A stretch of 64,000 nucleotides of DNA. It comes from Helichrysum umbraculigerum (taxonomy: Eukaryota; Streptophyta; Magnoliopsida; Asterales; Asteraceae). Positions 1 through 10,475 of this stretch are shown here, in pieces. The stretch is taken from NCBI GenBank assembly GCA_949592205.1, contig CATIUR010000001.1, positions 339,517,250 to 339,581,249 of the forward strand. Direction: 5' to 3'. Made by a program: the position numbers and the translations under genes. The first letter of the stretch is position 1, and each line of letters opens with the position of its first letter. Below the pieces are notes generated by a model. That model had not been told where the DNA came from. It did not search any database and saw only the letters and a program-made list of their open reading frames with translations.

Positions 1-42
1 TTATATTATAATGAGTCTAGATAAGAAGGTCAAGCCCAGTAG
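1..42. repeat. Left edge of the oldest repeat layer
   Basis: These bases end in AGTAG (38-42), the left copy of the target duplication of the solo LTR. The matching copy is at 22029-22033, so 1-42 was once continuous with 22034 onward. The sequence from 22034 resembles an Athila-like LTR, so this is probably the same old fragment, but 42 bases are too few to prove it. Confidence 0.5.
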
Positions 43-447
43 TGTGACAACCCGTACTTAAACGTATTAAATTACCTTAAGCTTGCTTGTAATTACTTGT
101 ATTTAGTATGGAATAGGACTAATTACTTGTAACAGTTTGTATATTTAAGTATATACACGTACGTAATAAATTAATATTACGCGATTTGATAGGATGGATT
201 CCGACACACACACGGCCATTGGTGAAACATTTTCATAAGTAACGTAAATCTATTTTTATGCTAAAATAGTCATTATTCACTTGATATTATTATTTTATAA
301 TAATATAAACGAAAAACTATTACGTTTGATGTAAAACGTAACGTACGCAAGAAAATGCGCGAATCGAACCCGACACCCGAACGAAACCCGACGAATATAT
401 GGATAACTCAAAATAATATATTTAAATGTTTTATTAGACTCAACTTA

Positions 448-511
<64 letters not shown>

Positions 512-968
512 AAAAACAAAACGCGAAAACTAAACATTAACAATTAAATATTTACACGCGATTAACGATTTAACCGACCGCGAGACATAACGCGAATTGA
601 GAAATGAAGCTTACGAGCCCAAGCCCGTTAGGCCAGCCCAGATTTCGGGCCACCACAGCCCAAAAACCGGCCAGCCCAAAGACCCCCTCCTTAAACTCTC
701 ATTCCTTACTTCTTTCATTCTCATTTCCAAATCCACACATACACACTTCTCTTTCCTCTCTCTAATCTCCCTTTCCCTCACTAAAACTCAGCCACCACCA
801 CCTCCATAATCGTCCGCCATCTCTTCCAAGAGTCACCAACAAGAACAACCATCATCTACCATCATCTATTGTCTTCTATATTCGGTTTGTACAAGGAAGG
901 AAGCAAGAACAAGACAGCAGCAGCCCTCCCCCTTCATCTTCCTTTAGATCGACTTTTTCTTGAGGGAG
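43..968 (+). mobile_element. Solo LTR of a Gypsy element, left part
   Basis: The segment begins TGTGACAACCCG directly after AGTAG and stops where the Athila-like element starts at 969. Its other part is 21156-22028, ending GTGCGACA directly before a second AGTAG (22029-22033). The joined LTR would be about 1.8 kb, TG to CA, with a perfect 5-bp target duplication. No internal region, primer site or coding sequence belongs to it, so it is a solo LTR left by recombination between two LTRs. Its right end, with a GGGGGTGCGACA terminus, resembles Del/Tekay-type chromovirus LTRs; that lineage call rests only on general look. A (TA)n tract lies at 449-509 and a pyrimidine-rich leader at about 690-880. 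Confidence 0.85.
449..509. repeat. (TA)n microsatellite
   Basis: About 30 uninterrupted TA units inside the solo LTR. Any open frame across it is an artefact of the repeat. A shorter TA run lies at about 22531-22552. Confidence 0.97.
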
Positions 969-2114
969 TGATCGCACCCCGAACGGTCGGTTCAGGAATC
1001 GCTTCCTGTCGTCGTCGGACCTCACGCTCGAGGCGGGTGATAAGAGGGTTTTAAATTTATATTTTGCTGGGAAGCCTAAGCTTTATTACTACCTACTGCT
1101 CTAAGGGTATTAGGGTAGTAAGTGGTAAGTCTGACTCAGGTGTCGTTCTTAAAATCGGAGCGAATCGAAATGAATTAAATACCTCAGAGAATAGTAGCTA
1201 ATAGGATGGGTTTAAATAGAGCAGGTAGGGTTTGTTTTTGGTATTTTCTAATTTAACTAAGATGCAGGAAAGTAAAATACTACACTACGGATAGGGTAAG
1301 CAGATAGATAGAGTTGTGATTGCTGAAGTTTCAATATTCAGGTTTCGGGATGATGTTCATTATAGAAGATGATTGGAGACTTGCCTTAAATACTATCAAC
1401 AGAGGTTTGGTGTAAACACTAGCACCCTACGATTTAAAGCGGAAACCCTAAGTCGTATGTCACTGAGTACTAGGCTATCATGATTCTGATCAGATCAGGC
1501 TGCTAAACCCCCAACACTGTCTGATGAGGACAAGTGACCCTTCTTGGGATTACCCCTGGGTGCATGAATAAGGTAACATACCGATATTTAATTTCTGACC
1601 GTTCTTAACACCTAATTCTAATTGATTTTATTAAGGTTTGTACTAATTGCTTGCTATTGTATGTTAAACTGTCGGTTATGTTGGATAAGGGGGTTTAAGC
1701 ATCTTACACTACAGCTGAATGTTTGCTTTCTTTTCCAGATCCCTTAAACTTAGTTGAGGAGCACAAGTACTTCCGTCAAGGTGTAGACCCTCCTTTGCGA
1801 TCAAACGTTCATCCCTAGGTTTGTTTCACGGTGTATACTACGTTTTTCAGCAGTTCCACAGCTTTGTATATACCTAGACCATGTTCAGGAAGGGTAACTT
1901 CCAGGTATCCACGGTGTCATATGCTTACGACCGGTCCGTAGCTTCCACGCATTTGTACTCCACCAGAGGTGTTTCCAGCGCTATACTAAGTACTGGGCCG
2001 TTTTACAGCATGTCCACAGTTTCAACAACAACACAGATAACTATCTACCGATACTAGGGTTGATCAGGTCCTAATACTAAAATAATAGTCACGTGAAAGC
2101 TTGGAAAGGGTGTA
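969..2114 (-). repeat. 3' LTR of Athila-like element, U5-side part
   Basis: Starts TGATCGCACCCC and matches 18879-20020 almost base for base. It is interrupted at 2114 by the Tat-like element and resumes at 10476. The 5-bp GTGTA at 2110-2114 is the target duplication of that insertion, repeated at 10471-10475. The uninterrupted sequence can be read at the equivalent place in the other LTR near 20020, which confirms the junction. Confidence 0.93.
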
Positions 2115-3494
2115 TGTTTGGGGCTAAATTTTATAGTCAGGATACAGGATCCTGAAGTCTCTAGTTACTATTGAAAATTATATCTAGGATCATACATATG
2201 TTCAGGATAAAGCTACTAAGGATCCTGAGATTCTATGTTTATATGATACAGGTAATCAAGATCTTGGATATATCTAGGATCCTTCTTGGATCAAGGATCC
2301 CGGTTATGGATGAGTTTTAGGATCCTGAGTACTATAGAAATCTTAGACATACTCAGGATCTCACATATGTTTAGGATCTCGGATGGTCAGGATCCCGAAT
2401 ACGTTAAGTATCTCAGGATCAGATGTTACTAATATTTATTTGTCAGTTTATGTTCAGGATCTTGGATATTCAGGATCCCGGGTGATCAGGATCCATGATA
2501 TATTCAGGATCATGTATTACTACCTTGTTGTTCTCTTTCCTTTTGACCAGGTCATACGAGGTTTGAGGGATGGATAACCACCTCCGAAATTCTTGGAAGG
2601 AGAATATTTCAAGGATAATTCAGCATGTGTTCCACATTTGGTCAATATGAACGTTGTAGAAGCTCAAGATATCTCAGAGAGGATCCCAAAGATCTCGGAG
2701 GATCCCTGATTTTTAGGAATTATTTGTTATTCAGCCTTAGTATAAATATGAGGCAATATGATCGAATAGGACGACCATTATTCACCTCTAACACTCTAAT
2801 ACACTTATTCTCTCGATCAAAAACACCTACACTTCATCTTTTTCATCCGGTTCCTCACAAAAACACTTAGATCGATCACCATTGCGCTCTTTCTTTGTAT
2901 TATCCTGATTTTGAGTAATAAAAGCAACGAAGGCAAGGATCGATTGATCCTTCCCGAGGTTTTATGCCGGCGATCAACCTTGATCAAGGTCTTTCCTCGT
3001 AAATCCTTGTGTCGATTACATTTAATTTACACTTTCGTTGTTTAATTTGCATATTATTGATCTTTTGATCATAAAACCTGCATGATCCTGATTTTATCTT
3101 ACATTTATCTTACATTTATCATAAATATATGTATTTATCTTGTTTCTAATCATCTTTTTATCGCAATAATTGCATTATTATTTTGTTTTATGCATTTTTA
3201 TTGATTGCGGTCATATATTTATTGCATAACTTGCATTATCCTGAAAATACTTTGCATTTTACTTAAACTTTTGGGATAATCTTATTTACAAACACTTGTT
3301 TTCACCGTTAATCATTTCTTTAACAAGGATCCACGAATCCAAGGATTCAAGGCATAATTTTCATTCAAAGTTGTCATTTACTCATATAGATAATCGTGTA
3401 AAAGCGTAATTATCTTGAAAGTAATTTATAGCACCCAACCTCACTTTTCTAAGTTTGATCACTTAATTGCTTAGTGTAATTTTTGACCAAAACA
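2115..3494 (+). repeat. 5' LTR of Tat-like element
   Basis: 1,380 bp, TG to CA. In its first 600 bases I count about 17 GGATC on the + strand. The pyrimidine-rich stretch around 2780-2890 and the downstream T-rich part look like transcribed leader. Open frames of 64 and 81 codons inside it recur in the 3' LTR simply because the LTRs are copies, so I do not call them genes. Confidence 0.93.
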
Positions 3495-3516
3495 GTTTGG
3501 CGCCCACCGTGGGGCA
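3495..3516 (+). other. Primer binding site of Tat-like element
   Basis: One base after the LTR end the sequence reads TTTGGCGCCCACCGTGGGG. TGGCGCC is what pairs with the CCA end of a tRNA in Gypsy elements, and this longer form is common in the Tat group, where it is usually assigned to tRNA-Arg. The tRNA assignment is from memory. Confidence 0.85.
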
Positions 3517-3590
3517 AGTGGTGCTTTTCATAACCAAATTCTTGTTAAAATCCTTGTTAATTCACTCTTTTCAAAGTTTTTTTGTCAAAA

Positions 3591-5066
3591 ATGTCGACAC
3601 AAGGACAACCTATATCTTCTATTGTGCCCTCATCGACATCTGTGATGACCAATCTACCTCCTGCTTCCCCTCTATCGTCATCACAACGGGGACCAGAGAA
3701 TATCTATAGGAGAACATCTTCCACAAGATCTACCTTCTCAGGATCCGGGATCACAGATCAGGATCCCGTTATTATTTCTAACAGGAATATTGTGGCTTTG
3801 TTTTCACAGATGAAAGAGCAATTAGGACGTGTGGAACAGAGTAACGAGGCCCTGAAGAAGGACCTTGAAAGCTTGAGCGGAAGAATCAACACTCCCCCTA
3901 ATCAGGATCCTGGATTTCAACACTCCAGCATTTGCAAGTATTGGATAAGATTTCATTGCTGTGCAAGGAACTATTGGAATCCCAGATCCAGTGTATGCTA
4001 CAGGGATCTCCACAACAAAGGATCTTGAACAAAATCCAGGATCCTCATCCAGGATCCCAAATGATGGTAACATATTTACTAATTATTATGCTGACAATAT
4101 GTTTGGAACTAACATTTTGCAGGATCCTGGAGTAATCCTTATTATGGCGAGAGAGTTGCAAAATTTGAAGGATATGATATCCAATATTCCTAGAGTTGTG
4201 CAACATATACCTGAAATTGCTCTATCAGCCCATAGGATCTCGAGATTTGCACCACCTATTTGTGATGCTGAGATCCCGAAAAGATTTCAGACTCCAAGTA
4301 TGAAGCTATATAATGGGACTACGGATCCTGAGGATCATGTGGTGCAGTATCGGGAAAGAATGAAGATCATTCCTATTCCAGCAGACCTTGAGGAAGCATG
4401 CTTATGTAGAGGATTTGAATCCACTTTAACAGGATCCGCACTAAAGTGGTTAATGAATGTTCCTCCTTACTCTATTACATCCTTTGCTCATTTGGTTAAC
4501 TTATTTAATAATCATTTTTCATGTAGTAGAACTTTTGAAAGACTAACTAGTGATCTCTACATAATTGTTCAAAGGCCTAATGAAATTCCTAGAAATTTTG
4601 TAGAAAGATTTGAATGTGAATCTCTGGATATTCCAAATCTAGATACAGCAACAACGGTCCAAGCTTTCAAAATGGGGATCAAGAGAGATTCACAGCTTTA
4701 TCAAGATCCTATGACGAATCCGTGCGAGAATCTGGATGAGGTCGGGAATCAAGACTTGAGACTCATAAGGCTTGAAGAGGATGTTATGAATCAGAAAACT
4801 GTGGAAATGCCATCAACGATAAGCCGAATAGGAAAAAGAAATCATCATCATGTCTTATGTACGCGATGCAAGATCTTGGAGATAAAGTGAGATGGCCAAA
4901 GAAAAAAGTTAGAAATAATGCTTGGAAAGATAAATCCAAATGGTGCGCATTCCATGAGGATTGTGGTCATGTCACTGAAAATTGTATAGCTCTTAGAAAA
5001 GAATTCAACCATTTATTTAGCAAGGGATACTTAAGGGAACTACTCGGAAGGAAAGGATCTCACTAA
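3591..5066 (+). pseudogene. gag: Broken gag of the Tat-like element
   Basis: The likely start is the ATG at 3591, giving a Ser/Thr-rich N terminus and a short heptad-like stretch at about 3800-3890. The frame is lost at about 3930-3960 and continues in another frame to 4890. That second part, from about 4270, holds the Ty3/Gypsy capsid domain (retrotransposon gag family): FAPPICDAEIPKRF, a YNGTTDPEDHV motif, then ALKWLMNVPPYSITSF and the following helices. A third frame to 5066 carries the Tat-type gag end WCAFHEDCGHVTENC, a Cys/His knuckle, followed by KGYLREL. At least two frameshifts break it, so no full protein can be made. QDP and EDP recur because AGGATCC is read in frame, so the nucleotide motif has shaped the protein. 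Confidence 0.85.
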
Positions 5067-5129
5067 GGATCCTTAGGAGGCTCGGGATCCTGGAGTTTAG
5101 GATAATTACAGGATCCCGCACACAGCAAG

Positions 5130-5640
5130 ATTCCAACCGCCTGATGCTAAGGTAATAAATTTTTTATCTGGTGTTTCTGACATATGTGGCACGTCTTTCT
5201 CTACAGCTAACAGATATGCTAAGGATTGCTACACAACATCTATGAAATCTACTATCAAGCCTCCATCAGCATAGCAATCAATGGAAAAAGGCATGGGATA
5301 TCTTGGCTACAATCAGATAAGGTATCAAAGAAGTGCGACTCCATTCTGAGGATCCTAAGGTGGAAAAGGATAGGACGTATGTTATTGTGTGTTGATATGT
5401 TCAAGGAAGCAAGATTCCTGATCTTGGCAAACGTGGTGGTGGAATACAAATCTAATTGGTAAATTATTACTCATAAATGTGGCGGTATCCCGAAATATGA
5501 ACGATGCTGCATAAGTTAAAGATCCTGAAAGGTCAGCAACTTCTTATCTATTACTTAAGTAAAAGTCTACTAGATGCTGATACAAGGTACTCTTATCTTA
5601 AAAAATTTATGTTTGTATTAGTTATCTTGAAATACATTCT
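5130..5640 (+). pseudogene. Pol scraps: start of protease region and RNase H
   Basis: In broken frames the stretch from about 5140 reads AKVINFLSGVSDICGTSFS, which resembles the Tat gag-protease linker (VINFISGGSDICGTSFS in relatives). At 5528-5626 a frame reads YYLSKSLLDADTRYSYL, the conserved start of the Gypsy RNase H domain. The protease active site and the whole RT that should lie between them are missing, so a large internal deletion joined the two. Downstream to about 6570 I see no recognisable integrase. This explains why the element is non-autonomous. Confidence 0.65.
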
Positions 5641-6721
5641 ATGCGTGATAAGATTAATCAATTATTAAATATAAAAATCAGGACTGTCACTTTGAATAAC
5701 TAAATGATCTCGGAAATTAGATGTTTATAATCCTATAATGAGATTGTAGAAATATGATAAAACTTTATGTTTTGAGTAAACTTTACTCGCAATCTTTAAA
5801 ATAAAATATGGATACAATATGCTTAGTTAGCTTAAGATATGGTATTAAAATCACCTCAAAGGTATGACATGCAACAGGATGTTGATTGTAAATTTTAAAG
5901 TACCAATAATGAAATAGATTATGAAACATCAACTGAAGGTTTACAATTAACTAAGGATATCAGTATAAAATATATAAGTGTATGTTAGTTACTAATCATC
6001 ATTGCAAATATGCCCAAAGGATAGTTAGACTAGTTTTGTATTTGGATATGCTTTAAGATTCTACAGATAACTTCGGGATCTTCAACTGATGCTATGTTGG
6101 TGATCTTGAGTTTGAGGATAATTAGACACATCAGGTTCTGGGGGCAAGTCAGGATCATAGATGTAGTCGATCATTAAAATTTTTGTAGAAGGATCATTAT
6201 TGTTGCGGTATTTTGAGGATCCTGAAGCATAAGCAAAACTGAAGGATATGCACGAAGGAATTTGTGGAAACTATCCTGGGGGCATACATGGAAATGTTCA
6301 GAACCGATGCATCCAATTATCTTTCTGTGATCAATGTTTGATTGGCGTGGATGCTGGAAAACGGGGCCATGTTGATGGAGAATTACTTTCAAGATCCTGA
6401 AATGCTATTCACCTAAAACTCTATCATGTGTAAGTTGAGTATTTATATTCAACATAAAAAGGTACACCTATGATCCTTAACTTTTTATTAATTTTTATAT
6501 TCTTTACTATATATGTATGTGTGTATCATAATTATATATTAATATATGAATGAAAATATTTCATAATTATTATTTTCATTCGAATCTGACACTGACTTAA
6601 GCATCGGATGAGTGTTAGGCAAACTAACACCCACCTTTACCCAAGATCTTGTGTTTGTTGTAGTTCATGCATCTAAGGATCATGGAATGAAGATTAGGGG
6701 TTGGCCACCTCTCCTCCGTTA
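5641..6721 (+). other. Non-coding interior of Tat-like element
   Basis: AT-rich and frame-less. GGATC and GATCC still recur (for example near 6117-6230 and 6396). TTCTGGGGGCAAG near 6136 and CCTGGGGGCATA near 6275 look like internal copies of the polypurine tract. No conserved protein motif was found in three forward frames by eye. Confidence 0.5.
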
Positions 6722-6937
6722 AGAATCCCAGCGATTCTCTAAGGTTTAGAGGTTTGCTGACGCATAAACACCTCTCTAAGAATTTGGGTTTCCACACCCC
6801 GCCGGGTGTGCATGATGTTTGATTATAGTGTCATGGTTAGGGAATCGTGGTTGCCTCTGGTGCCCGACAACTTCATTTCTATTGGCCTATAAATCAAACT
6901 CTTCCGATTGTCGGCACTGAGTGCACTAGGTGCCGAC
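6722..6937 (+). repeat. Three hairpins opening the hairpin tract
   Basis: 6722-6738 pairs AGAATC with GATTCT over a 5-base loop. 6793-6810 pairs CACACCC with GGGTGTG over the loop CGCC. 6910-6937 pairs GTCGGCAC with GTGCCGAC and encloses the palindrome AGTGCACT. They share no sequence with each other, only short perfect stems, and lead directly into the repeat arrays downstream. Confidence 0.7.
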
Positions 6938-6974
6938 CTAAGGTTTGTGTCATTTTCACGTCACTCTAAGGTTT

Positions 6975-7472
6975 GTAATGTTTTCACATTACCTAAGGTT
7001 TTGGCGTATTCGCGTCACTAAGTACGCAAGGCTTGTAATGTTTTTACATTATCTATGACGCAAGGTTTGTAATGTTTTCACATTACCAATTGGTTAGGCA
7101 TATTCATGTCTCAAATGGCTTGGCCCACAAATCAAACGGTTGTAATGTTTTCACATTACCAAATGGTTTGGCATTTACATGTCACGAAAATTGATTTATC
7201 AAAAGTTTTTTCTAAGATTTGTAATGTTTTACACATTACCAAAATATTTCTATTGGCGTAGGCCGTAAAAGATTCAAATGGTTGTAATATTATCATATTA
7301 CCAAAATATTTTTTGAATTTAATCCAAAGATCATGATTGTTATAATGTTTTCACATTATTCAAAATTTGTGACATTTTCGAAAATAATTGCAATATTTTT
7401 TGCATTAAAAATCTTGACAGCTTTTAAGCCATTCTTAAAGATAAATAAAAATCATAATGTTTTGACATTATG
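6975..7472 (+). repeat. Hairpin array 1: GTAATGT-loop-ACATTAC units
   Basis: Eight hairpins with 7-8 bp stems: 6975-6992, 7035-7052, 7069-7086, 7142-7159, 7221-7239, 7284-7301, 7342-7359 and 7453-7472. The usual unit is GTAATGT, loop TTTC, ACATTAC. Variants change both arms together. At 7284 the sixth pair goes from G-C to A-T (GTAATAT and ATATTAC). At 7342 the first pair goes from G-C to A-T. At 7453 the stem is CATAATGT and ACATTATG. Loops vary (TTTC, TTTT, TTTAC, TATC, TTTG). Between units lie degenerate copies of AAGGTTTG and GGCGTATTCGCGTCAC-like text. No open frame crosses the array. Confidence 0.85.
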
Positions 7473-7521
7473 AGAATAACTGGAATGTTTTTATGTTATC
7501 AAAATCATATAACAATGTTAT

Positions 7522-7640
7522 ATATCAGGATCATTGGATTATCCCAAGAGAGATCCTGATATCTTCTTTGAACGTATCAAGATTTGTTTCAGGATCTTGA
7601 GATACAGGAATCTTGAGCCCAAGATCATAAAAATGATCTT
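7522..7640 (+). repeat. Two long perfect hairpins
   Basis: 7522-7532 pairs with 7552-7562, an 11-bp perfect stem built on CAGGATC and GATCCTG with a 19-base loop. 7621-7640 is AAGATCAT, loop AAAA, ATGATCTT, an 8-bp perfect stem. A third of the same kind, CAGGATCC with GGATCCTG, lies at 8200-8225. These show that at least part of the GGATC excess in this element takes the form of paired hairpin arms. Confidence 0.8.
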
Positions 7641-7840
7641 AATGTTTACAGGTTGTTCGAAAGACTTTGACACTATTGTGTCATCATAAAGTGTTTTCAC
7701 GTTACTTTGGAAATCTTTGATGTTGTCATACTACAGGATTTAATCATCATCATTGATGGTTTTAAATATGCTTCTCAAGCTGAAGTATGTTTCAGGATCC
7801 TAAGATATGGGAATCCTGAGTATGAAGTTATTTCAAGTTT

Positions 7841-8321
7841 TCTGAGGGAATCTCCTCAGAATCCTTGTGGTATAAGTAAAATGAGCGTGTAATGGGGGAA
7901 TCCTCCCATTATCTTGAAAAACCTACAGGTATGATCGGGATAAGCATATACTGGGGCAATTTCCCCCGTATTTTAAAAATCTTATCTTAAGTATATCCTG
8001 AGGGAATCCCCTCAAGATCCTGGTTATCAGTATAAAATAAATATGTATTGAGGGAATCTCCTCAATATCTTGAAGACAGAGGATATATAAATCCTGATTG
8101 GTAGCCTTGGTTTCTTGGGCTTCTTTCTTCTTAGAGTATCTTGAATAACTTTTCAAGATCCTGACATTACTTAGGAATTTTGTGATTGAAAGTCTATTTC
8201 AGGATCCTAGATTATTGGGATCCTGTGAACATGATTATTTCGAATATATCTTGAGGGAATCTCCTCAAGATTCTAAATGTATGGATGAAATAAACATATA
8301 TTGGGGGAATCTCTCCAGTAT
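7841..8321 (+). repeat. Hairpin array 2: conserved GGGAATCTCC core, covarying stems
   Basis: Seven hairpins at 7841-7860, 7890-7911, 7948-7971, 7999-8014, 8047-8066, 8248-8271 and 8298-8321. The centre is nearly constant (GGGAATCTCC or close), while the outer stems differ yet stay paired: TCTGAGG with CCTCAGA, TAATGGG with CCCATTA, ATTGAGG with CCTCAAT, ATCTTGAGG with CCTCAAGAT (9 bp), and ATATTGG with CCAGTAT including one wobble. A fixed core with compensatory stem changes is the usual signature of a selected RNA structure or of palindrome-templated repair. Each unit is followed by a CTTGAA- or CCTGAAG-like spacer. Confidence 0.85.
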
Positions 8322-8486
8322 CCTGAAGATCGAAGATAAATAGAAGATGATAACATACATCAAATGAGAAGATTGTTCAACAAGAATCGAGAGGAGCTTC
8401 CGTGTGCTTTCTCGTTGTTTATCTACATTCATCATCATATTTTGAGCCTTGCTCATCAATAAAACCCATCTCACTAGATGGTATCC

Positions 8487-8575
8487 ATTCGATTCACACC
8501 ACCCTTAGTTTTGTTCAATACACTCTAACGGGTTATCCACGTACATTACGGAGTGTAACGAATCGATCCAAGTCA
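8487..8575 (+). repeat. Module shared with the Tat LTR at 52.7 kb
   Basis: The text around ACACTCTAACGGGTTATCC matches, at roughly 80% by eye over about 80 bases, the complement of about 52695-52785, which lies inside the LTR of the minus-strand Tat element. Here it lies in the internal region, not an LTR. It could be a captured piece of another element's U5 or a conserved functional module. No coding function is evident, although a similar 30-residue reading (TLTGYPR or TPTGYPR) is open in both. Confidence 0.7.
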
Positions 8576-9097
8576 ACCCACGCTCGGGATTAGCTTATCC
8601 AGAATGAAAGTTCAACGAGCGGAAATTAAAATGTTCAAAGTGACTAAGTGGTCAACATAAACCACTTGAACACCACCATGGCTAACCATATCAGGTTAAC
8701 CTTATTATTGGCACAGCCCAAGTATGTATAACATTGACAGGAATGGGGGCATCCCTTCTGGATCATGAAGATAGTTGATTCACAGAGAATAATCAAGAAA
8801 ATGGTGAAAGGAAGCTCAAGGAAACAAACCCGTAGGGTTGTATCGCATGGAAATGTTTCACTGGATCTCAACCGAGCAATATTGACATCAGATTAAACAA
8901 AGGATTCAGGTAACCGAAGTCATTATGAAGTTTGAAGTCATGCAAATGAGGTATGAAATGGTTTATGTTTATCAAAAATTCAATTAACGGGACATGGTTA
9001 CCGATGCACGGTAATATCTTGCCTTATTTATTTAATGTTTATTTTTAGAAGTTGTGTCACCATCAGGGTCCTGAAGATAACACAACTTGGGGGCAAT

Positions 9098-10470
9098 TGT
9101 TTGGTGCTAAATTTTATAGTCAGGATACAGGATCCTGAAGTCTCTAGTTACTATTGAAAATTATATCTAGGATCATGCATATGTTCAGGATAAAGCTAAG
9201 ACTAAGGATCCTGAGATTCTATGTTTATATGATACAGGTAATCAAGATCTTGGATATATCTAGGATCCTTCTTGGATCAAGGATCCCGGTTATGGATGAG
9301 TATTTAGGATCCTGAGTACTATAGAAATCTTAGACATACTCAGGATCTCACATATGTTTAGGATCTCGGATGGTCAGGATCCCGAATACGTTAAGTATCT
9401 CGGGATCAGATGTTACTAATATTTATTTGTCAGTTTATGTTCAGGATCTTGGATATTCAGGATCCCGGGTGATCAGGATCCATGATATATTCAGGATCAT
9501 GTATTACTACCTTGTTGTTCTCTTTCCTTTTGACCAGGTCATACGCGGTTTGAGGGATGGATAACCACCTCCGAAATTCTTGGAAGGAGAATATTTCAAG
9601 GATAATTCAGCATGTGTTCCACATTTGGTCAATATGAACGTTGTAGAAGCTCAAGATATCTCAGAGAGGATCGCGAAGATCTCGGAGGATCCCTGATTTT
9701 TAGGAATTATTTGTTATTCAGCCTTAGTATAAATATGAGGCAATATGATCGAATAGGACGACCATTATTCACCTCTAACACTCTGATACACTTATTCTCT
9801 CGATCAAAAACACCTACACTTCATCTTTTTTATCCGGTTCATCATAAAAACACTTAGATCGATCACCATTGCGCTCTTTCTTTGTATTATCCAGATTTTG
9901 AGTAATAAAAGCAACAAAGGCAAGGATCGATTGATCCTTCCCGAGGTTTTATGCCGGCCATCAACCTTGATCAAGGGCTTTCCTCGTAAATCCTTTTGTC
10001 GATTGCATTTAATTTACACTTTCGTTGTTTAATTTGCATATTATTGATCTTTTGATCATAAAACCTGCATGATCCTGATTTTATCTTACATTTATCATAA
10101 ATATATGTATTTATCTTGTTTCTAATCATCTTTTTATCGCAATAATTGCATTATTATTCTGTTTTATGCATTTTTATTGATTGCGATCATATATTTATTG
10201 CAGAAATTGCATTATCCTGAAAATACTTTGCATTTTACTTAAACTTTTGGGATAATCTTATTTACAAACACTTGTTTTCACCGTTAATCATTTCTTTAAC
10301 AAGGATCCATGAATCCAAGGATTCAAGGCATAATTTTCATTCAAAGTTGTCATTTACTCATATAGATAATCGTGTAAAAGCGTAATTATCTTGAAAGTAA
10401 TTTATAGCACCCAACCTCACTTTTCTAAGTTTGATCACTTAATTTCTTAGTGTAATTTTTGACCAAAACA
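9098..10470 (+). repeat. 3' LTR of Tat-like element
   Basis: 1,373 bp, TGTTTGGTGC to AAAACA, nearly identical to the 5' LTR. It lacks one copy of a 13-base direct repeat found at about 3100-3120 in the 5' LTR. It is preceded by the polypurine tract ACTTGGGGGCAA at about 9086-9097 and followed by the GTGTA duplication. Confidence 0.93.
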
Positions 10471-10475
10471 GTGTA

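Larger units (their letters stand above)
2115..10470 (+). mobile_element. Non-autonomous Tat-like Gypsy element, GGATC-rich
   Basis: Complete element with LTRs 2115-3494 and 9098-10470, both TGTTTGG to AAAACA, flanked by the perfect duplication GTGTA (2110-2114 and 10471-10475). The primer site follows the 5' LTR and a G-rich polypurine tract (about 9087-9097) precedes the 3' LTR. Inside are a broken gag, short remnants of protease and RNase H, then a long non-coding tract dense with small hairpins. The LTRs differ by only a few changes plus a 13-bp repeat-unit difference, so the insertion is young even though the coding part is degraded. That points to movement with proteins supplied by a relative. 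GGATC occurs many times more often than chance throughout. Confidence 0.92.

Noticed and set aside
355..540. 61-codon ORF rich in Tyr-Ile repeats
   Set aside because: It is the translation of a (TA)n microsatellite within a solo LTR.
2383..2870. ORFs of 64 and 81 codons in the 5' LTR, repeated at 9370-9857
   Set aside because: Repetition only reflects LTR duplication. No conserved motif and no selection evidence.
7841..8321. Regularly spaced palindromic repeats resembling a CRISPR array
   Set aside because: Spacing is irregular, repeats are imperfect and vary in the stems, no cas genes exist, and the DNA is clearly plant.
2115..10470. GGATCC excess as a cloning or ligation artefact (BamHI site)
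   Set aside because: Copies occur in many contexts, also as GGATCT, GGATCA and GGATCG, within coding frame and in both LTRs of a perfect insertion.
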